NCBI GenBank assembly: GCA_017937095.1
Contig: JAGBEG010000004.1
Coordinates: 62,001-126,000, forward strand
Source of the DNA: Roseburia sp.
GTDB lineage: Bacteria; Bacillota; Clostridia; Lachnospirales; Lachnospiraceae
Direction: 5' to 3'
DNA length: 64,000 nucleotides
Numbering within the stretch: position 1 is the first letter of the stretch; each line of letters opens with the position of its first letter. The notes beneath the pieces are model-generated. The model was not told the origin of the DNA. It saw only the letters and a program-made list of their open reading frames with translations, and did not search any database. Positions 41,880 through 49,120 of this stretch are shown here, one piece after another. A program made the translations under genes and the position numbers.

Positions 41880-42659
41880 TTAAAGCTCTGCCAATGTCTG
41901 AAGCGCATTTCCCTTAAGAATCATCTGGTAATGCTCTCCCATAAACGCGCCTGTTGCCGGGGTATATGTCTGCTGTGCGGCATATTCCGAGAGAATATTG
42001 CACACCTTGTTGAACTCCTCCGGCGTCTGTCTGCTCTTGCTCACGAGCAGATAATACTTATTCGTCGCTTCATTCTTATATAAGTCATTGCTTCCCGTAT
42101 AGAAGCCCTGCAGCGTATGCGCAAGTCTCGTAACCTCTGAGAGATCGCCGAATACAAACAGCTTTGTAATGTCTACAAGTACGTTTACCGGAACTTTCTT
42201 TTGATTCTTCTCTTCTGTTGAAATAAAGCTGTTCTTCTCCTGCTCTGTCTCCGCCGCCTTCCTGCGCTCCTCCTGAATCCTGCGGAATAAACCAAGAATA
42301 TCGTCCGCGCCCTCCGATGCCGGTATCGCGCCGCTGCCCTCCAATGCATCCTCATACACATCCTCAGGGTCCGGCTCTGAAAACTTGGAAAACCGGGTAT
42401 CAAGCTCCTCCGGGTACTCAACCTTGGTTATCACCAGAATAATCGTGTCCGCAGACAGCGGAATTGCCTCTATCATAAGCGGAATATCATCCGCCTCAAA
42501 ACCAAACTCATACGCCGCCTGCTGCATCATGTCACGGAAGAGAAGCTTCGCCTTCTCCGTGCCGTACGCCAGCTCGCTGAGCTTAATCTGACGCTCTGCC
42601 AGATCCTCTCTCGTCAGCGTGCAGCGAATCTGATTATCGCTTACTTTTTCAATCTTCAT
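41880..42659 (-). CDS. mecA: Adaptor protein MecA
   Basis: 259 residues: MKIEKVSDNQIRCTLTREDL N-terminal substrate-binding half, an acidic Pro/Glu linker, and the C-terminal ClpC-binding half (VDITKLFVFGDLSEVTRLAH, NDLYKNEATNKYYLLVSK). It delivers substrates to ClpCP. The N- and C-terminal halves match the family; length is normal. Confidence 0.88.
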   Translation of the reverse strand: MKIEKVSDNQIRCTLTREDLAERQIKLSELAYGTEKAKLLFRDMMQQAAYEFGFEADDIPLMIEAIPLSADTIILVITKVEYPEELDTRFSKFSEPDPEDVYEDALEGSGAIPASEGADDILGLFRRIQEERRKAAETEQEKNSFISTEEKNQKKVPVNVLVDITKLFVFGDLSEVTRLAHTLQGFYTGSNDLYKNEATNKYYLLVSKSRQTPEEFNKVCNILSEYAAQQTYTPATGAFMGEHYQMILKGNALQTLAEL

Positions 42660-42767
42660 ACTACACCACGCCTTTCCGTATTCTGACAGTTGATCTGCCA
42701 GCTAAAATTCGTGCAGTAAATCCCGCACAACTTCCTTCATCCGGAAAACCTTGTAAACTGTACATTT

Positions 42768-42796
42768 ATTATAAACAAATGCTATATTGATGTAAA
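42768..42796 (-). promoter_or_regulatory. Promoter of mecA
   Basis: TTTACA, 17 bases, TATAAT on the minus strand. Confidence 0.65.
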
Positions 42797-42887
42797 GTAT
42801 ACCTTTTTATTAAATCTTTATAAAGTGGGTTACTCCGCACTGATTTGAAAAATTTTTGTGAAAGATGTACAAACTTTTGAAAAAAGA

Positions 42888-42916
42888 TTGCACAACTACA
42901 CCTTTCATGTTATAAA
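42888..42916 (+). promoter_or_regulatory. Promoter of the kinase operon
   Basis: TTGCAC, 17 bases, TATAAA on the plus strand, 51 bases before the kinase. Apart from this promoter and the mecA promoter the 307 bases between the two genes hold nothing I can name. Confidence 0.55.
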
Positions 42917-42966
42917 CATATGCATGAGATGCGAATCTGCTACGCTGTGAAAGGAGCGGATCTTGC

Positions 42967-44310
42967 ATAGAAGAATTTATCCTGTCCGGCAAATATCGGA
43001 TCATATCCGTACTTGGTTCTGGCAATTTCAGTACCGTCTTTCTTGCCGAACATATCAAACTGAAGCTTTATCGCGCCATCAAACGTATCCCCAGGAATCC
43101 GGCGGATAATCCTTCATTCTCCCTGAAGACTGGCTTCCCACCGGAAGCGGAGCTTCTAAAACATCTTAATCATCCAGGAATCCCCCTCATATATGATATC
43201 GACGAAGACGATGAATATCTGTATATGATTGAAGAATTTATTCAGGGTGAATCATTAGACACGTTTGTGTCTCATCAGAAAACCATTTCACAGGAACTGA
43301 TTGTAAAATTGGGCATCCAGCTATGCGATATTTTAGATTATCTGCATCATTTATCTCCATACCCTATCCTGTATCAGGATCTGAAACCGGAGCATATTAT
43401 ATTATGTGGAAATCAGTTAAAATTAATCGACTTTGGCATTGCTTCTTTTTTTACCGGTTCCGGTAAACATTTCCAGATTTACGGAACAGACGGATTTGCT
43501 GCCCCGGAAGCCTTAAACGGCCATCCGGTTACTCCCGCCGCCGATATCTACAGTCTCGGCAAGGTTCTGGAGTTTCTCATAAACGCCGCCGATTCCAGAT
43601 GTTCCGGCAGACTTGTGCACATCGCAAAACGTGCAGCCGCCATGACGCCGTCCGGGCGATATTCCTCGGCAGCCGATGTAGCGGACGCGCTGCTTCATGT
43701 GCAGAAACATTCTAACGGGCATTCTTCGCATCTCATCCGAAATATCGCCGTAATCGCAAGCAGACCCGGCGCAGGCGCCACACACTTTGCAGTTTCCCTT
43801 GTCTGTACCTTAAGAAAACGTTCCCTGCCCGCACTCTATATGGCTGCCGACAAACATCGGACGCTTGGTGCAATTGCAGAGGCTAATCCGCATTTCAAGG
43901 AGCAGAACGGTATCTTCTATTATGGGTATTTCAAGGGCGTACCCGATTACGGGGACGGTGTATTTTTCCCGCTTCCCGAGGACGACTGCATTGTGAAGGA
44001 TTTCGGCGCAAGCACGCCTGATCTTGCAGAATTGGAAGCTTCGGATTTCATTTTCTTTTTGCTAAACGGCGGCGACTGGGATTTCACGCAGTCTGTCGCT
44101 TACGCAAAGCAGCTCGCATTGCTCCCGCAGACGATTTTCGTCTGCAATCACGGGGACAAGCGCGCCGCCGGTGTTTATGCAAAGCATCTAAACCGGCGCG
44201 TCTACTGCTTTCCGAACGACCCGGACCCCTACCGCGTCTCCGCCGAAAAGGAACGGCTTATTTCATCTATTTTTCCAAAGAAAGGAGGAAACATACATTT
44301 TTCACTTTGA
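42967..44310 (+). CDS. Ser/Thr protein kinase fused to a P-loop domain, apparent ATA start
   Basis: 447 residues. Kinase domain about 1-245: GKYRIISVLGSGNFSTVFLA (Gly loop), AIKR (Lys), YQDLKPEHIIL (catalytic loop with Tyr-Gln in place of His-Arg), LIDFGIA, AAPEALNG, SLGKVLEFLIN. The C-terminal ~195 residues are a MinD/ParA-like fold: NIAVIASRPGAGATHFAVSL, lacking the usual Lys. The frame is open up to the stop codon before 42943, but no ATG, GTG or TTG precedes the Gly loop. An ATA at 42967 (giving [M]EEFILSGKYR) lies ten bases after AAAGGAG. Either initiation is non-AUG or a frameshift hides the start. Confidence 0.75.
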   Translation: MEEFILSGKYRIISVLGSGNFSTVFLAEHIKLKLYRAIKRIPRNPADNPSFSLKTGFPPEAELLKHLNHPGIPLIYDIDEDDEYLYMIEEFIQGESLDTFVSHQKTISQELIVKLGIQLCDILDYLHHLSPYPILYQDLKPEHIILCGNQLKLIDFGIASFFTGSGKHFQIYGTDGFAAPEALNGHPVTPAADIYSLGKVLEFLINAADSRCSGRLVHIAKRAAAMTPSGRYSSAADVADALLHVQKHSNGHSSHLIRNIAVIASRPGAGATHFAVSLVCTLRKRSLPALYMAADKHRTLGAIAEANPHFKEQNGIFYYGYFKGVPDYGDGVFFPLPEDDCIVKDFGASTPDLAELEASDFIFFLLNGGDWDFTQSVAYAKQLALLPQTIFVCNHGDKRAAGVYAKHLNRRVYCFPNDPDPYRVSAEKERLISSIFPKKGGNIHFSL

Positions 44311-44965
44311 TCGAAACGGAACAAAAGCGCATCGCACCATCGGCTTTCTCGGCTGTGATTCCGGTGTGGGCACGACGCAGCTCGCCGTCGCCTTAGGCAG
44401 CTACTGCGTTTCCAAGCAGCAAAAACGTGCCGCCTATTTAGAACTTCATGAGCGCAATGAGATTGCACGCGTGCTTCCGGACGCAGACTTTTCTGCAGTC
44501 CTGACACGCCATGCAAAAGCACGCTGCCAGACGCTGTCCCATCCGGGAACGGCAAAGCAGGAACCGCTTTTCTTTTCACTTCGCGGCGTAGATTATTACC
44601 CGCACGTGTCATATCACGACGTGCCGCTGCTGCTCAACCGGGATTACGACTATCTGATTCTGGATCTTGGCAACTTTAAGGAAGCAGATCTTTCTGAATT
44701 TCTGCGCTGTGATACCAAGTTCCTCCTCGGAAGTCTCGCTCCCTGGAAGACCTGGAAATATGAAAAATCCTTGGAACAGTTAAATCACTCAGTAAACCTT
44801 GGGGAAGGTTGTAATTATCTGGTACAGATGGGGATGGCACACGATATTTCCCGGTTCTCCAAAGCGAATGGCATCGCCATGCGCGAGATTCCTTTCATCA
44901 AGAATCCTTTTCGCATCGAGAAGGAGCTCTTCCTGTTTTTTGAAGAGCTGTTGGCGTCATATTGA
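44297..44965 (+). CDS. Degenerate MinD/ParA-like P-loop protein, apparent ATT start
   Basis: 222 residues. TIGFLGCDSGVGTTQLAVAL is a deviant Walker A without Lys, followed by YCVSKQQKRAAYLELHERNE, DYDYLILDLGNFKEAD (Walker B-like) and a C-terminal helix region. It is clearly related to the C-terminal domain of the preceding kinase, so the operon carries two paralogous P-loop domains. The reading frame begins [M]FHFDRNGTKAHR at an ATT (44297) eight bases behind AAAGGAGG; the first in-frame GTG (44366) is inside the Walker A. It overlaps the kinase end by 14 bases. Confidence 0.65.
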   Translation: MFHFDRNGTKAHRTIGFLGCDSGVGTTQLAVALGSYCVSKQQKRAAYLELHERNEIARVLPDADFSAVLTRHAKARCQTLSHPGTAKQEPLFFSLRGVDYYPHVSYHDVPLLLNRDYDYLILDLGNFKEADLSEFLRCDTKFLLGSLAPWKTWKYEKSLEQLNHSVNLGEGCNYLVQMGMAHDISRFSKANGIAMREIPFIKNPFRIEKELFLFFEELLASY

Positions 44966-45058
44966 CGGCGCCGTGTCTGCCGGGGATCAGATGATTATAT
45001 CACGAAACGTAACTAGCGAATTTCTTTTGGTCATTACATTTTTACGGGGGATAAAAAA

Positions 45059-45277
45059 ATGGAATACGAACATATGGAAAGACTCTATCTGGAGCTTGCC
45101 TCCTTAGAGGACCGGGGAATTACCATCTGGCTGGAGGGTGAGCGGAGCAATCCAAAGGATGTTGCCAGCCAGTTGTGCGTGCACGAAGAACGCACTTATA
45201 TGAGAGACTATATTTTTGACGAGGGGGTGTTGACGGAAGTTCACTTTGATAAAGTGAACAGGGAATCATCTGAATAA
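45059..45277 (+). CDS. Small acidic protein of unknown function
   Basis: 72 residues: EHMERLYLELASLEDRGITI, WLEGERSNPKDVASQL, ERTYMRDYIFDEGVLTEVHF. No family recognised. ATG behind GGGGGA with an eight-base A-rich spacer. It follows the P-loop gene by 93 bases in the same direction and precedes the terminator at 45400, so it is probably the last gene of the kinase operon. 45278-45399 contains nothing I can name. Confidence 0.6.
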   Translation: MEYEHMERLYLELASLEDRGITIWLEGERSNPKDVASQLCVHEERTYMRDYIFDEGVLTEVHFDKVNRESSE

Positions 45278-45399
45278 GGCCTATGATGGCTTATTGTAAC
45301 TTATTGTGACAGGGAGCAGAATGACTGAGTTCCTCAATGCCCGGTCATACTGTAACTCGCAGTAACACAAATGAAACCTTTGATTTGATAAGAAGAGCA

Positions 45400-45425
45400 G
45401 GGGATGCCGCCGGCATCCCCTTTTT
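45400..45425 (+). terminator. Terminator of the kinase operon
   Basis: Perfect GGGGATGCC/GGCATCCCC stem with a 3-base loop and TTTTT. Confidence 0.92.
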
Positions 45426-45474
45426 CACCTGCGGCGATTCCAGAATGCGCCAGCCTCTATTACGCCAAAATCTC

Positions 45475-45503
45475 TTTGAATTTGACTTCTTATATGCTAC
45501 AAT
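45475..45503 (+). promoter_or_regulatory. Promoter of the GH18 gene
   Basis: TTTGAA, 17 bases, TACAAT, 40 bases before the ATG. Confidence 0.5.
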
Positions 45504-45542
45504 GTACAGGTACAAGTTTCAGAAGAAGAAAGGGTTTTTTAC

Positions 45543-47303
45543 ATGAAAAAAAAGTTTATTCCTGTGATTGCCGCTATTATCTTAATTATTGTTGTAATCC
45601 TGTTCATGCTTCTCGGGAAGCTGATTGAGAAATATACGCCTTCCGACGAGCGTCAGGAGTTGTCCGAGTACTATCAGATGTCCTCACCGGACGAGGTTGC
45701 CCTCATTTTAAACAACGAGGTCCTTCCTGTGCAGGGGCGGATGATTGACGGCAATGTGTATGTGGATTTTGACACAGTTCACGATCTCATCAATGACCGT
45801 TTCTACTGGGACGCCAACGAAAATAAGCTGCTTTATACCACTGCAACGGATCTGATTTCGGCCGATGCTGAGAGCACTACCTACTATGTGACTAAGAACG
45901 CGATGAACTCAGACCACATTATCGTAAAGGCAGACGCCGCTACCGCTTATATCGCGTTAGATTTCGTAAAGCAGTACTCCGATATTTCTTATACGGTATA
46001 CGAATCACCGAACCGCGTCGTCCTCACAAATGCATGGGGGGATTATACCGTTGCTTCCGCCAAAAAAGATACGGAGCTGCGTTATCAGGGAGGTATCAAG
46101 AGTCCGATTCTAGCTGACATCGCAAAGGGCACGGCTCTTACTGTTCTCGAACCGGATGAGACCTGGACCAAGGTTGCCTCTGCCGACGGCGTCATCGGCT
46201 ATGTAAAGTCCAAGACACTCGGCAGCACCGGCACCGAAACGCTGACCAGTGACTATGTACCGGAGACCTTCACCCATATCAAGAAGGATTTCCGCATCAA
46301 CATGGGCTGGCATCAGGTTACCAATAATACCGCAAACAGCAATGTCGCCAATGTCATTTCCAGCACGAAGGGGCTGAATGTCATTTCTCCGACCTGGTTC
46401 TATCTAAAGGATACGAACGGCGGAATCGGCTCTCTGGCAAGTTCTGATTATGTGAACTACTGTCACCAGAACGGCATCGAGGTCTGGGCATTGGTAAGCA
46501 ATTTCGGCGCAAGAGACCAGGGACTTGAAAATCCGGACACCACTGAGGTCCTGACCTACACCTCACGGCGTGAGAATCTGATCAACAATCTGATCTCCGC
46601 CGCCATCCAGTACAATCTGGACGGTATCAATGTCGATTTCGAGTCGCTCGATCCGGCAGTCGGCGATTCCTATATCCAGTTTATTCGGGAACTTTCTTTA
46701 AAATGCGCGAATAACGGAATCGTTTTATCGGTAGATAATTATCCGCCGACAGCTTACACCGCCTTTTATAACCGTGCAGAACAGGCTGTCTTTGCGGACT
46801 ATGTGATTCTGATGGGCTACGACGAGCACTACGTCGGCTCAGAAGAGGCGGGTTCCGTCGCCTCCATCGGTTTTGTCAGACAGGGCGTTGCAGATACCCT
46901 GCAGGATGTTCCTGCGGATCAATTGATTCTCGGTATGCCGTTCTACACCCGCGTGTGGAGCGAGACTCCGGTTTCGGAAGACGGCGCCGCCATAAGCGAC
47001 ACGGAGAATACCTCCGACAGTTACACGCTCTTCGAGCTTGACTGCTATTCCGCAAGCATGAACGAAACGCAGAATCTTATCAGTGCGAACGGCGCCATTC
47101 CTGTATGGTCCGATACCGACGGACAGTACTATGTGGAATATATCAACGGCGGCGTCACCTACAAGATCTGGGTCGAGGATTCCGCTTCCCTTGAGGAGAA
47201 GCTTAAAGTTCTTCAGGAGAATCAGCTTGCAGGCGGTGCGTTCTGGAAACTCACGCTGGAAGATCCTACTGTGTGGGACACCATCATTAAATACATTAAT
47301 TAA
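45543..47303 (+). CDS. Membrane-anchored GH18 family glycoside hydrolase with SH3 domain
   Basis: 586 residues. N-terminal signal anchor (FIPVIAAIILIIVVILFMLL), a copper-amine-oxidase-N-like domain (LILNNEVLPVQGRMIDGNVY), an SH3 domain (about 180-225), then a GH18 barrel (DFRINMGWHQVT; NLDGINVDFESLDPAVGDSY with the DxxDxDxE catalytic motif, here DGINVDFE; DYVILMGYDEHYVG; LGMPFYTRVW). It resembles YaaH/SleL-type peptidoglycan or spore-wall N-acetylglucosaminidases rather than chitinases. Likely acts on the outer face of the membrane in wall turnover. Confidence 0.9.
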   Translation: MKKKFIPVIAAIILIIVVILFMLLGKLIEKYTPSDERQELSEYYQMSSPDEVALILNNEVLPVQGRMIDGNVYVDFDTVHDLINDRFYWDANENKLLYTTATDLISADAESTTYYVTKNAMNSDHIIVKADAATAYIALDFVKQYSDISYTVYESPNRVVLTNAWGDYTVASAKKDTELRYQGGIKSPILADIAKGTALTVLEPDETWTKVASADGVIGYVKSKTLGSTGTETLTSDYVPETFTHIKKDFRINMGWHQVTNNTANSNVANVISSTKGLNVISPTWFYLKDTNGGIGSLASSDYVNYCHQNGIEVWALVSNFGARDQGLENPDTTEVLTYTSRRENLINNLISAAIQYNLDGINVDFESLDPAVGDSYIQFIRELSLKCANNGIVLSVDNYPPTAYTAFYNRAEQAVFADYVILMGYDEHYVGSEEAGSVASIGFVRQGVADTLQDVPADQLILGMPFYTRVWSETPVSEDGAAISDTENTSDSYTLFELDCYSASMNETQNLISANGAIPVWSDTDGQYYVEYINGGVTYKIWVEDSASLEEKLKVLQENQLAGGAFWKLTLEDPTVWDTIIKYIN

Positions 47304-47312
47304 CCAGCGGAT

Positions 47313-47375
47313 TCTTCCGTTCTACCTCCCGGAATTTGCGAATATGATTGTATGAGCGAATTTCCGGGAGTTTTT
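47313..47375. repeat. 63-bp direct repeat, left copy
   Basis: Identical to 48272-48334, 959 bp away. It contains the hairpin that terminates the GH18 gene (CTCCCGGAA/TTCCGGGAG with TTTTT). Followed by ATGAA as in the right copy, but here the frame stops after seven codons. Confidence 0.92.
47326..47375 (+). terminator. Terminator of the GH18 gene
   Basis: A 9-bp stem with a partly paired interior and a TTTTT tail, 23 bases after the stop codon. Confidence 0.7.
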
Positions 47376-47381
47376 ATGAAA

Positions 47382-47617
47382 AGAAATGACACGAACTAAC
47401 CAAAGACAGTGGAACAATATTTTTCGGACAATCAAAAACAATCTCAATAAATAATAACAAGACGCATTTCTACGAAATTTCATACTATGTTTCAAGCAAA
47501 AATCCACCACCAATAGAAACGAATCATTGATGAATATGTCGCTAAGGTTGTATAAACGAGGACATGACGAATGAAAGAATCTACGATAACTGCATTCATT
47601 ACACACAAAGGGACTAA
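47382..47617 (+). pseudogene. Coding remnant upstream of the inserted gene
   Basis: A protein-like frame without a start (TKDSGTIFFGQSKTISINNN, then HFYEISYYVSSKNPPPIETN, stop near 47530) continues in another frame as EYVAKVV. It looks like the decayed end of a longer gene to which the following ORF may once have belonged. No promoter is evident. This is the content of the gene-free 47376-47617. Confidence 0.35.
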
Positions 47618-48148
47618 ATGAATCCAAAATTACAAGTTGCGAAAGATACCGCAGGACACAATGTAGTAATTCTGCCCGGTATTATCTTTAAGAACAAACA
47701 GAAGATTGACTGGAACGCTGTCGAGAAATACTTACAGAAATATGTCGGGGAAATCGTTACGATTGCAGAAACAAGTGACATTATTTATATCGGCATTGAT
47801 TTTCCAAATGAATACAAAGGTTCTAAATACACAAAGCTCTTGAAAGGTTCTAATGCAAAAGCGAAAGCCAACGCTGCGCAAGGCGTGATGGAAATGTTGG
47901 AAATTGCCACAGAAAAGCGCTTTCGCACAAACCGGAAGGACAAGCATGCTACAGACGCAGGCAGCGGCTGGTATTACTATACAACACGTTTTGCAATGCC
48001 TGTCTATGAAAATGATGTGAAAACAGATATCTACAATGTTTATTCTTCCTGTTTACTTATCAACTGTACTAAATTTGGGAAAATGTATTTGTACGATCTG
48101 GTGGATATAAAAAAAGAAGCGAGTACCCCACTCAGGACTATATGCTAG
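47618..48148 (+). CDS. PBECR-like (phage-type nuclease fold) protein in a 959-bp insertion
   Basis: 176 residues: NPKLQVAKDTAGHNVVILPG, VEKYLQKYVGEIVTIAETSD, NRKDKHATDAGSGWYYYTTR, NVYSSCLLINCTKFGKMYLY, DLVDIKKEASTPLRT. The last blocks resemble the phage Barnase-EndoU-ColicinE5/D-RelE-like (PBECR) domains found at the ends of phage head and polyvalent proteins. A nuclease role is inferred from that resemblance only. No ribosome binding site is obvious before the ATG (AAAGGGACTAA), so expression is uncertain. It lies alone between the two copies of a 63-bp direct repeat. Confidence 0.5.
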   Translation: MNPKLQVAKDTAGHNVVILPGIIFKNKQKIDWNAVEKYLQKYVGEIVTIAETSDIIYIGIDFPNEYKGSKYTKLLKGSNAKAKANAAQGVMEMLEIATEKRFRTNRKDKHATDAGSGWYYYTTRFAMPVYENDVKTDIYNVYSSCLLINCTKFGKMYLYDLVDIKKEASTPLRTIC

Positions 48149-48177
48149 ACGAGTGGTAGAAAAACCGCTTCTCTTTG
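48115..48177 (+). terminator. Two-stem hairpin at the end of the inserted gene
   Basis: AGAAGCG/CGCTTCT encloses CCACTC/GAGTGG; followed by CTTTGT. The gene's stop lies in the loop. A further AGATGTC/GACATCT hairpin is at 48227-48259. Confidence 0.5.
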
Positions 48178-48271
48178 TATAAACATATCATTTCTTTTCC
48201 CCTTTGTCAATCGGGCTTTGCTTCTTAGATGTCCCTTTTTAACGCACGTAATGACATCTAAAAAACATTTG

Positions 48272-48334
48272 TCTTCCGTTCTACCTCCCGGAATTTGCGA
48301 ATATGATTGTATGAGCGAATTTCCGGGAGTTTTT
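48272..48334. repeat. 63-bp direct repeat, right copy; RBS hairpin of the amidase
   Basis: Same 63 bases as 47313-47375. Here the 3' arm of the hairpin (TTCCGGGAG) is also the Shine-Dalgarno sequence of the amidase, six bases before its ATG, so folding hides the ribosome site. Confidence 0.92.
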
Positions 48335-48335
48335 T

Positions 48336-49031
48336 ATGAAGAAAAAAGTAGAGCTTGCAATGACGCTTTGTCTGCTTGCGGCTGCATTCGTTCTCGCAAG
48401 GCAGGGCGCAATTCTGGTACAGAGCGAAAAAGCTGCTGAGAAAGAAATCTGTATTGTTGTAGACGCGGGACACGGAGGCAGCGATCCCGGCAAAGTCGGC
48501 GTAAACGACGCTCTGGAAAAGGACATTAATCTTTCCATTGCGCTTAAGCTGAAAGACCTTCTGGAGCAGAAAAAAATCAAGGTCGTTCTGACAAGGGATT
48601 CCGACGCCGGTCTGTATCCGGCAGACGCTACGAACAAAAAGGCTGCCGATATGCAGAAACGCTGTCAGCTCATCACCGATGCCAACCCCGTATTTACCAT
48701 AAGCATTCATCAGAACAGCTATACCACCCCGGATATCAAGGGCGCGCAGGTATTCTACTACGGTCAGTCCGCAGGTGGTGAAAAGCTTGCCAACATTCTG
48801 CAGGAAAGCCTGGTTTCAAGAGTTGATCCCGAGAACAAGCGCGTCGCAAAGGCAAATGAAAGCTATTATCTGCTCAAAAAAACACCCACACCTACTGTGA
48901 TCGTAGAATGTGGGTTTCTGAGCAATCCGGCCGAAGCCGATCTGCTTTTAGACGAGGACTACCAGAATAAGCTTGTCCGCGCTATTTATATGGGGATTCT
49001 TGAATATCTCGAAGAAGAATCCCTTTTGTGA
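48336..49031 (+). CDS. N-acetylmuramoyl-L-alanine amidase (CwlD-like)
   Basis: 231 residues. N-terminal anchor (ELAMTLCLLAAAFVLARQGA), then Amidase_3: CIVVDAGHGGSDPGKVG (zinc His), LEKDINLSIALKLKDLLEQ (zinc Glu region), VLTRDSD, FTISIHQNS (zinc His) and VIVECGFLSNPAEADLL (catalytic Glu). It cuts stem peptides from glycan strands. The single-domain anchored form resembles CwlD, which acts in spore cortex maturation. Expression depends on the hairpin at 48272-48334. Confidence 0.93.
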   Translation: MKKKVELAMTLCLLAAAFVLARQGAILVQSEKAAEKEICIVVDAGHGGSDPGKVGVNDALEKDINLSIALKLKDLLEQKKIKVVLTRDSDAGLYPADATNKKAADMQKRCQLITDANPVFTISIHQNSYTTPDIKGAQVFYYGQSAGGEKLANILQESLVSRVDPENKRVAKANESYYLLKKTPTPTVIVECGFLSNPAEADLLLDEDYQNKLVRAIYMGILEYLEEESLL

Positions 49032-49120
49032 CCGTCCTAACATACTACATCTGTTTTCTGCATTCGTTCACGATGCCGCCATCCGTTTTTTCCGCTTTGG
49101 GCAACCGGCAATCATTTTGC

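Noticed and set aside
42963-43100. TTG-initiated ORF at the kinase start with good spacing from AAAGGAG
   Set aside because: It stops after about 45 codons and its residues are not kinase-like; it would matter only if a frameshift existed.
45337-45546. 69-codon ORF before the GH18 gene
   Set aside because: It spans a perfect terminator and the GH18 promoter and has no ribosome site.
47313-48334. IS element or MITE
   Set aside because: No transposase, no terminal inverted repeats; the flanking repeat is a 63-bp direct repeat including a native terminator.
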